Source of the DNA: Cherax quadricarinatus | Taxonomy: Eukaryota; Arthropoda; Malacostraca; Decapoda; Parastacidae | Assembly: GCF_038502225.1 (NCBI RefSeq) | Contig: NC_091303.1 | Span: forward strand, 29,609,204 to 29,673,203 | Direction of reading: 5' to 3' | Length of the DNA stretch: 64,000 nt | In this document: positions 56,443 through 64,000 of the stretch, in pieces | How positions within the stretch are numbered: position 1 is the stretch's first letter | Layout of the letters: every line of letters begins with the position of its first letter | Program-made: the position numbers and the translations under genes | Notes under the pieces: generated by a model | Seen by the model: only the letters and a program-made list of their open reading frames with translations | Database searches by the model: none | What the model was told of the DNA's origin: nothing

Positions 56443-57687
56443 ATAAGAACATAAGAACATAAGAAAGGAGGAACACTGCAGGAGGCCTGCTGGCCCATAC
56501 TAGGCAGGTCCTTTACAATTCATCCCACTAACAAAACATTTACCCAACCCAATTTTCAATGCTACCCAAGAAATAAGCTCTGATGTGAAAGTCCCACTCA
56601 AATCCAACCCTTCCCACTCATGTACTTATCCAACCTAGATTTGAAACTACCCAAAGTCCTAGCCTCAATAACCCAACTAGGTAGACTGTTCCACTCATCA
56701 ACTACCCTATTTCCAAACCAATACTTTCCTATGTCCTTTCTAAATCTAAACTTATCTAATTTAAATCCATTACTGCGGGTTCTCTCTTGGAGAGACATCC
56801 TCAAGACCTTATTAATATCCCCTTTATTAATACCTATCTTCCACTTATACACTTCGATCAGGTCTCCCCTCATTCTTCGTCTAACAAGTGAATGTAACTT
56901 AAGAGTCTTCAATCTTTCTTCATAAGGAAGATTTCTGATGCTATGTATTAATTTAGTCATCCTACGCTGAATGTTTTCTAACGAATTTATGTCCATTTTG
57001 TAATACGGAGACCAGAACTGAGCTGCATAATCAAGGTGAGGCCTTACTAATGATGTATAAAGCTGCAGTATGACCTCTGGACTTCTGTTGCTTACACTTC
57101 TTGATATAAATCCCAGTAATCTATTTGCCTTATTACGTACGCTTAGGCATTGCTGTCTTGGTTTAAGGTTGCTGCTCACCATAACCCCCAAGTCCTTTTC
57201 GCAATCTGTATGGCTAAGTTCTACATCATTTAATTTATAAGTACTAGGGTTATGGGCACTCCCAAGCTTCAGAACCTTGCACTTATCTACATTGAACTGC
57301 ATCTGCCACTTTTCTGACCAAGAATAGAGTTTGTTTAAATCCTCCTGAAGTTCCCTAACATCTACGTTTGAATCAATTATCCTACCTATCTTTGTGTCAT
57401 CGGCGAATTTGCTCATATCACTAGTAATTCCCTCATCAAGATCATTGATATATATTATAAACAACAACGGGCCCAAGACTGATCCCTGTGGAACGCCACT
57501 TGTTACAGATCCCCACTCGGATTTAACCCCATTTATGGACACTCTCTGCTTCCTGTCAGTGAGCCATGACCCGATCCACGAGAGCACTTTTCCCCCAATG
57601 CCATGGGCTGCCACTTTCTTTAACAGTCTATGGTGCGGAACTCTATCAAAAGCCTTACTAAAATCTAAGTAAATAATATCAAATTCT
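56443..57687 (-). mobile_element. 5'-truncated jockey/CR1-like LINE insertion in the left arm
   Basis: The minus-strand ORF (57,707-56,598, 369 codons) is uninterrupted from within RT to the natural C-terminus. Motifs: LDFSKAFD (residues 14-21), VPQGSVLGP (72-80), FADD (101-104), KCKVLKLG and KDLGVMVS after it, and the C-terminal WNSLPSWV...SFK block. The first few residues come from flanking DNA, so the RT is truncated just before palm motif A and lacks the endonuclease. About 150 bp of 3' UTR ends in ATAAGAAC repeats (minus-strand tail GTTCTTAT). The right arm shows the empty site at about 62,076-62,081. TTAC is found at both borders (56,439-56,442 and 57,688-57,691), so any target duplication is very short. 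No stops have accumulated, which argues for a recent insertion. Confidence 0.93.
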
Positions 57688-58198
57688 TTACCCACAACCC
57701 TCATCAATTACCAATTTATTCACAATTTTTTTCCCCTTCTTTTTACTGAATCTTAAATGTAATACACATTTCCTCTTTACATTACTAAAATTCTAATAAA
57801 ATCCTCTCCATACCCATGTCCTTGTATCCACATAAATTGATATTATACTCGCATCAACTAATCTCACTACCCAACTATTGCGACATGTTTCAACACCCTC
57901 CATTCTTTTCCAATATATCATATCTTTACAATTCTATAATTTCTTTTTAAAATATTCACACATTACCTTTATTTTCAGTAAAATCTCCACATATTTCATT
58001 AAATTTCTAATACAACCCTCCGCATACCCCTCTCCATCTCACCCGCATTTCTTCACATCCACTCACCCATCTCCCAACACACCTCTTCTGAACACACACA
58101 AAAATCTCATTTCACAACCACAAATGCATCTCATCACCCATCTCAAATCCACTAAAATCACTGTAACCAAGATATTCACAAAACTCTATGACCACCTA

Positions 58199-58606
<408 letters not shown>

Positions 58607-58849
58607 CACTTTACTTTGAACACCTTCAAAAACACTCTCATACATCATTTGAGACCACCTTTTCTCAATATCTCTCATCCACAACCTTTATCATCTCACT
58701 ACAGAACAACCCCAAGATTACTTCGAACACTCTCATAAATCATTTGAATACTCACATAAACACCTTTGAACATTTCCAAACAACACTGAAGCACTTCCAA
58801 AATATCATTTTGATTACTCCCAAATAAGATTTATCATCTCTAATTTATC

Positions 58850-59330
58850 TACACTTACACATTTCATTAACTGAAATTACAACACATCCACCATACTACT
58901 CCCTCAGTCTCCAGACTTTACAACATTAACACAAAAACTAACTCAGACACTTATGACATGAGACATTTTATCAAAACTAACACAAACACATATCCGTTAT
59001 ATCTCCAATATCTAAGATCACCACAATCAAGACGTTTGCCAAATTCTATAACCCCACCACTAAGATCACACATTTTTTTTTGTACACATTCTCTTAAAAC
59101 ATCATCATAACGAAGATCACTAAAACTATCTATACTTTTACTAAGATCACATAACATTTTGTCTTCTCTAACTCACCCACCAATTCACATTCTCATTCAC
59201 ACTTATACATTTCATTAACGGAAATTACATCTCATCCACCAAACTCCTCCCTCATTCTCCAGACTTTACAACATTAGCACAAAAAAAAAAAACTCATACA
59301 CTTATGACATGAGACATTACCATATCTAAC
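58850..59330. repeat. Direct repeat of about 100 bp within the left arm
   Basis: The stretch from TACACATTTCATTAACTGAA to CACTTATGACATGAGACATT occurs at about 58,853-58,965 and again at about 59,205-59,319, spaced by about 352 bp. A third, more diverged copy is at about 54,830-54,920. The same pair appears inverted in the right arm (60,660-60,770 and 61,015-61,125). Confidence 0.85.
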
Positions 59331-59332
59331 AC

Positions 59333-59453
59333 AGTTGTTTTAACCCCGACGGCCCATCATGACATTAGGAGCCAGAGTGTAGTAGGTGGTGTTGGAGTGT
59401 TGATGGTTGCTCTGGCTCCTACGTCGTGATGGGCCGTCGGGGTTAAAACAACT
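59333..59453. repeat. Hairpin at the inner tip of the left arm
   Basis: 59,333-59,377 and 59,410-59,453 are inverted copies of 44-45 bp. The outer part, AGTTGTTTTAACCCCGACGG, is perfect. The inner part (CATCATGACATTAGGAGCC versus CATCACGACGTAGGAGCC) has few differences. The loop is 32 nt. It could be a small foldback/MITE inserted at the breakpoint, or a cruciform that promoted the inverted duplication. Confidence 0.9.
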
Positions 59454-60641
59454 CTAGGAGATATACGGAATGAATAAGGAAGGATGTTTTAGGGATGATG
59501 TGGATGAGGAAATGTGATATGCAACATAAATGCGGTATGAATATTCATACCGCAATATGTCAAGTATAGGTTTTTGGTGTATGTCTTAGTTAAGATGTGT
59601 ATGTCTTAGTTGGAGGTGAATGTCTTAGATTTGGTGTGTATGTCTCATGTCTTAAATTTGTGACTGAAATGTATAAGATGTGGGTGTCTGTGTATTATTT
59701 TTTTTGTGATAGTGATATGTTATAGTGCTCATGTTATGTTATAGATGTTGGTGGAAGTGTTGTGGTATTTTTGTGTATGTCTTATTTTTGTGCGAATGTT
59801 TAAAATATAAGTGTTTTCAGTGATCATAGTAGTTTTGAGATGCATGATCTTAGATTTTTGGTGATCTTGGTGATGAGTGTTGATAGATGACGGTAAACAT
59901 GATATGGAATTGGTGATCGTGATTTTTGTGTGAATAATTATAAAAATGTGTGATTTCTGTGATCTTGGTGGAGGGGTCATAAAATCTGGTAATCGTCTTG
60001 GATATAGTGTTCTTAGATAATGTAGGGTACAACAGGTTGAAACAAGGTGGGTTAGGTGTGATGTTACCAACCACCAAGTAACACAATGGGAGTGTGACGT
60101 CACTGGAGGTGAGCTCGTCGGTCCTGTGAGGTGTGACATCGTGTGTTGGTGGTAATGAGGTGAGTGCGCTTAGATATTGTCAAATATGATTTTTTTGTGT
60201 GAAATGTTTATAAAAATGAGTGTTTTCTGAGATATTAGGGATTTTTGAGGTAAATGAACATGGGTGATTGTAGTTGGTGGTTGTCTTAGATTATGTGTGT
60301 ACAAGATATGTTTTCAGTTGATGGTGATCATGTACTAAGTGTTTGCGTATTAGGTTTGTGTTCATGCTTTTTCTTTTTTTTGCGTCCATGGGGAGGGAGT
60401 TCTTGGTTATAGTGATTTAAGGGGATTTCTATAAAAAGGATGTTAGATGGTGATGTTAAACTTAGTTTCTGGTGATTTTGACGGTGATTTGGTAGTATTC
60501 AGTGGTGATTTGGTAGTAATCAGTAGTGTTTTGGGAGTATTCGGAGGTGATTGATGGTGTTTTTTGAAGGTGTTCAAATGATGTGCAGAGTATTTTTTGA
60601 AGATGATCAGTGGTGTTCAGAGTTGGTTCAAAGTTAGTCAG
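59454..60641. other. Spacer between the inverted arms
   Basis: GT-rich plus-strand DNA without a left-arm counterpart. It contains repeated TATGTCTTAG phrases (59,580-59,650), a TGACGTCA at 60,095-60,102, and a block at about 60,470-60,560 (GGTAGTATTCAGTGGTG). That block resembles right-arm sequence at 62,815-62,880. A 136-codon minus-strand ORF at 59,729-60,139 shows no recognisable domain. Confidence 0.6.
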
Positions 60642-61369
60642 TGTGTTAGATATGGTAATGTCTCATGTCATAAGTGTATGAGTTTTTTTTTTTTTGTGCT
60701 AATGTTGTAAAGTCTGGAGAATGAGGGAGGAGTTTGGTGGATGAGATGTAATTTCCGTTAATGAAATGTATAAGTGTGAATGAGAATGTGAATTGGTGGG
60801 TGAGTTAGAGAAGACAAAATGTTATGTGATCTTAGTAAAAGTATAGATAGTTTTAGTGATCTTCGTTATGATGATGTTTTAAGAGAATGTGTACACAAAA
60901 AAAATGTGTGATCTTAGTGGTGGGGTTATAGAATTTGGCAAACGTCTTGATTGTGGTGATCTTAGATATTGGAGATATAACGGATATGTGTTTGTGTTAG
61001 TTTTGGTAAAACGTCTCATGTCATAAGTGTCTGAGTTAGTTTTTGTGTTAATGTTGTAAAGTCTGGAGACTGAGGGAGTAGTATGGTGGATGTGTTGTAA
61101 TTTCAGTTAATGAAATGTGTAAGTGTAGATAAATTAGAGATGATAAATCTTATTTGGGAGTAATCAAAATGATATTTTGGAAGTGCTTCAGTGTTGTTTG
61201 GAAATGTTCAAAGGTGTTTATGTGAGTATTCAAATGATTTATGAGAGTGTTCGAAGTAATCTTGGGGTTGTTCTGTAGTGAGATGATAAAGGTTGTGGAT
61301 GAGAGATATTGAGAAAAGGTGGTCTCAAATGATGTATGAGAGTGTTTTGAAGGTGTTCAAAGTAAAGTG

Positions 61370-61565
<196 letters not shown>

Positions 61566-62076
61566 TTGTTAGGTGGTCATAGAGTTTTGTGAATATCTTG
61601 GTTACAGTGATTTTAGTGGATTTGAGATGGGTGATGAGATGCATTTGTGGTTGTGAAATGTGATTTTTGTGTGTGTTCAGAAGAGGTGTGTTGGGAGATG
61701 GGTGAGTGGATGTGAAGAAATGCGGGTGAGATGGAGAGGGGTATGCGTAGGGTTGTATTAGAAATTTAATGAAATATGGGGAGATTTTACTGAAAATAAA
61801 TGTAATGTGTGAATATTTTAAAAAGAAATTATAGAATTGAAAATATATGATATTTTGGAAAAGAATGGAGGGTGTTCAAACATGTCGCAATAGTTGGGTA
61901 GCGAGATTAGTTGATGCGAGTATAATATCAATTTATGTGGATACAAGGAGATGGTATGGAGAGGATTTTATTAGAATTTTAGTAATGTAAAGAGGAATGT
62001 GTATTACATTTAAGATTCAGTAAAAAAGAATAGGAAAAAAATTGTGAATAAATTGGTAATTGATGAGGGTTGTGGG

Positions 62077-64000
62077 TAATGTAGTCGAACTAGAGATACC
62101 AAAAAAGATGACATAAGTGGGTTGTTTTTGTGACTTTTTCTGATGAAATTAGTTAAAACGAGAAAAAATTGTGGGGTTGTGGGGTGTTGGTGGTTGTGGG
62201 TGTTGTTGTCGAACTAGTGATGTCGAAAAAGTGGTTATAAGTTGTGGGTTGTTGATGTGACTTTTTCTGATGAAATTAGTTAAAACGAGAAAAAAAATTG
62301 TGGGTTGTGGGTGTTGTGGGTGTTGTGGGTTGTGGGTGTTGTTGTCGAACTAGAGATACCGAAAAAAGTGGTTATAAGTTGTGGGTAGTTGTTGTGGTGG
62401 TGTGGGTGATGTGAGATGTGAGTGTTGTGGGATGTGGGTGTTGTGGGTTGTGGGATGTGGGTGTTGTGGGATCTGGGTGTTGTGGGTTGTGGGCGTTGTT
62501 GTCGAACTAGAGATATCGAAAAAGTGTTTATAAGTTGTGGGTTGTTGTGCCTTTTTCTGATGAAATTAGTTAAAACGAGAAAAAAATTGTGGGTTGTGGG
62601 TGTTGTGGGTTGTGGGTGTTGTGGGTTGTGGGTGTTGTGGGCGTTGTGGGTTGTGGGTGTTGTTGTCGAACTAGAGTTGTTGAAAAGTGATTATAAGTTG
62701 TGGGTTGTTGTGACTTTCTGATGAAATTAGTTAAAAACGAGAAAAAATTGTGGGTTGTTGGTGATGTGGGTTGTGGGTGATGTGGGATGTGGGTGTTGAT
62801 CTTAGTTTATGGTGATTTTGGTGGTGTTTTGAGTGTATTCAGTGGTGTTTTAGTAGTATTCAGTGGTGTATTTGGGAGTACTCAAATGGTGTTTTGAGGA
62901 TATTCAAAGGTGTGATTATAAGTTGTGGGTTGTTGTTGTTGTGACTTTTTCTGATGAAATTAGTTCAAACGAGAAAAAATTGTGGGTTGTGGGTGTTGTG
63001 GGAATGTGGGTGTTGTGGGTTGTGCGTGTTGTGGGGTGTGGGTGATGTTGGTTGTGGGTGATGTGGGATGTGGGTGTTGTGGGTTGTGGGTGTTGTGGGG
63101 TGTGGGTGATGTGGGTTGTGGGTGATGTGGGATGTGGGTGATGTGGGATGTGGGTGTTGTGGGTGTTGTGGGATGTGGGTGTTGATCTTAGTTTATGGTG
63201 ATTTTGGTGGTGTTTTGAGTGTATTCAGTGGTGTTTTAGTAGTATTCAGTGGTGTATTTGGGAGTACTCAAATGGTGTTTTGAGGATATTCAAAGGTGTG
63301 ATTATAAGTTGTGGGTTGTTGTTCTTGTGACTTTTCTGATGAAATTAGTTAAAACGAGAAAAAATTGTGGGTTGTGGGTGTTGTGGGAATGTGGGTGTTG
63401 TGGGTTGTAAGTGTTGTGGGGTGTGGGTGATGTGGGTTGTGGGTGATGTGGGATGTGGGTGTTGTGGGTGTTGTTGTTGTCGAACTACAGATACCGAAAA
63501 AGATGTTATAAGTGGGTTGTTGTTGTGACTTTTTCTGATGAAATTAGTTAAAACGAGAAAAAATTGTGGGGTGTGGGTGTTGTGGGTTGTGGGTGATGTG
63601 GGTTGTGGGTGTTGTGGGGTGTGGGTGATGTGGGTTGTGGGTGATGTGGGATGTGGGTGTTGTGGGTGTTGTTGTTGTCGAACTAGAGATACCGAAAAAG
63701 ATGTTATAAGTGGGTTGTTGTTGTGACTTTTTCTGATGAAATTAGTTAAAACGAGAAAAAATTGTGGGGTGTGGGTGTTGTGGGTTGTGGGTGTTGTGGG
63801 TGTTGTGGGTTGTGGGTGTTGTTGTCGAACTAGAGTTGTTGAAAAGTGATTATAAGTGTGTTGTTGTTGTGACTTTCTGATGAAATTAGTTAAAACGAGA
63901 AAAATTTTGTGGGTTGTTGGTGATGTGGGTTGTTGGTGATGTGGGTTGTGGGTGATGTGGGATGTGGGTGTTGTGGGTTGTGGGTGTTGTGGGATGTGGG
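62077..64000. repeat. Right-arm modular array
   Basis: Inverted version of the 54.4-56.4 kb array. Modules with TTAGTTAAAACGAGAAAAAA recur near 62,150, 62,275, 62,570, 62,730, 62,960, 63,340, 63,545, 63,745 and 63,885. A longer block (GATCTTAGTTTATGGTGATT to about CAAAGGTGTGATTATAAG) occurs at about 62,798 and again at about 63,184, a direct duplication with an offset of about 386 bp. Confidence 0.88.

Noticed and set aside
59729..60139. 136-codon minus-strand ORF in the inter-arm spacer as a novel gene.
   Set aside because: It has no recognisable motif, low-complexity Thr/His/Ser composition, and sequence that resembles the surrounding arm repeats.

Overview
This is eukaryotic, repeat-dominated, gene-poor DNA. 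Several interspersed repeats match, from memory, families that are abundant in decapod crustaceans, so a crayfish- or shrimp-like genome is the best guess (inference; no database was searched). The repeats behind that guess are a LINE 3' end that runs into (AC)n, a LINE with an ATAAGAAC tail, three tRNA-like SINEs, an RTE-like LINE with a long 3' UTR, and a Penelope-like element (PLE). No intact host protein-coding gene can be supported. Every recognisable coding sequence is a fragment of a retroelement.

Layout. 1-2.65 kb: a chimeric ORF joining a LINE reverse transcriptase (RT) fragment to a Ty3/gypsy RNase H, then a possible LTR, a LINE 3' end and a SINE. 2.65-7.05 kb: a 25-bp minisatellite whose main variant changes from left to right. 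7.05-9.1 kb: an RT fragment, a SINE, two LINE 3' ends tied to (GT)n tracts, and a 31-bp minisatellite. 9.24-43.71 kb: about 34.5 kb of a 20-bp satellite (consensus AGTGTGGCAAGAGTGAGGGT, roughly 1,700 copies). It contains kilobase-scale internal duplications. On the minus strand it gives long but spurious ORFs. 43.7-46.4 kb: mostly unique DNA, with a TATA box plus splice-donor candidate right at the satellite edge. 46.4-48.3 kb: a 25-bp and then an 11-bp GT-rich minisatellite. 48.5-52.7 kb: a PLE GIY-YIG fragment, a decayed RTE-like LINE, a SINE, foldback repeats and AT microsatellites. 52.9-54.3 kb: C-rich DNA and short tandem arrays, one of which carries repeated TGACGTCA palindromes.

About 54.4-64.0 kb is a large, imperfect inverted duplication. 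The arms (left to 59,333; right from 60,642 to beyond the window) are highly similar. The left arm carries a 1.25-kb LINE insertion for which the right arm preserves the empty site. The two arms also differ by about 210 bp in the length of one (AC)n/(GT)n tract. A separate 44-bp-stem hairpin lies at the inner tip of the left arm.

The most unusual signals are: (1) the mosaic duplication history of the 20-bp satellite; (2) a core, GTAGTGTG, shared in the same orientation by different tandem arrays across 46 kb; (3) the inverted duplication with its one-sided LINE insertion; and (4) the in-frame LINE/gypsy chimera.
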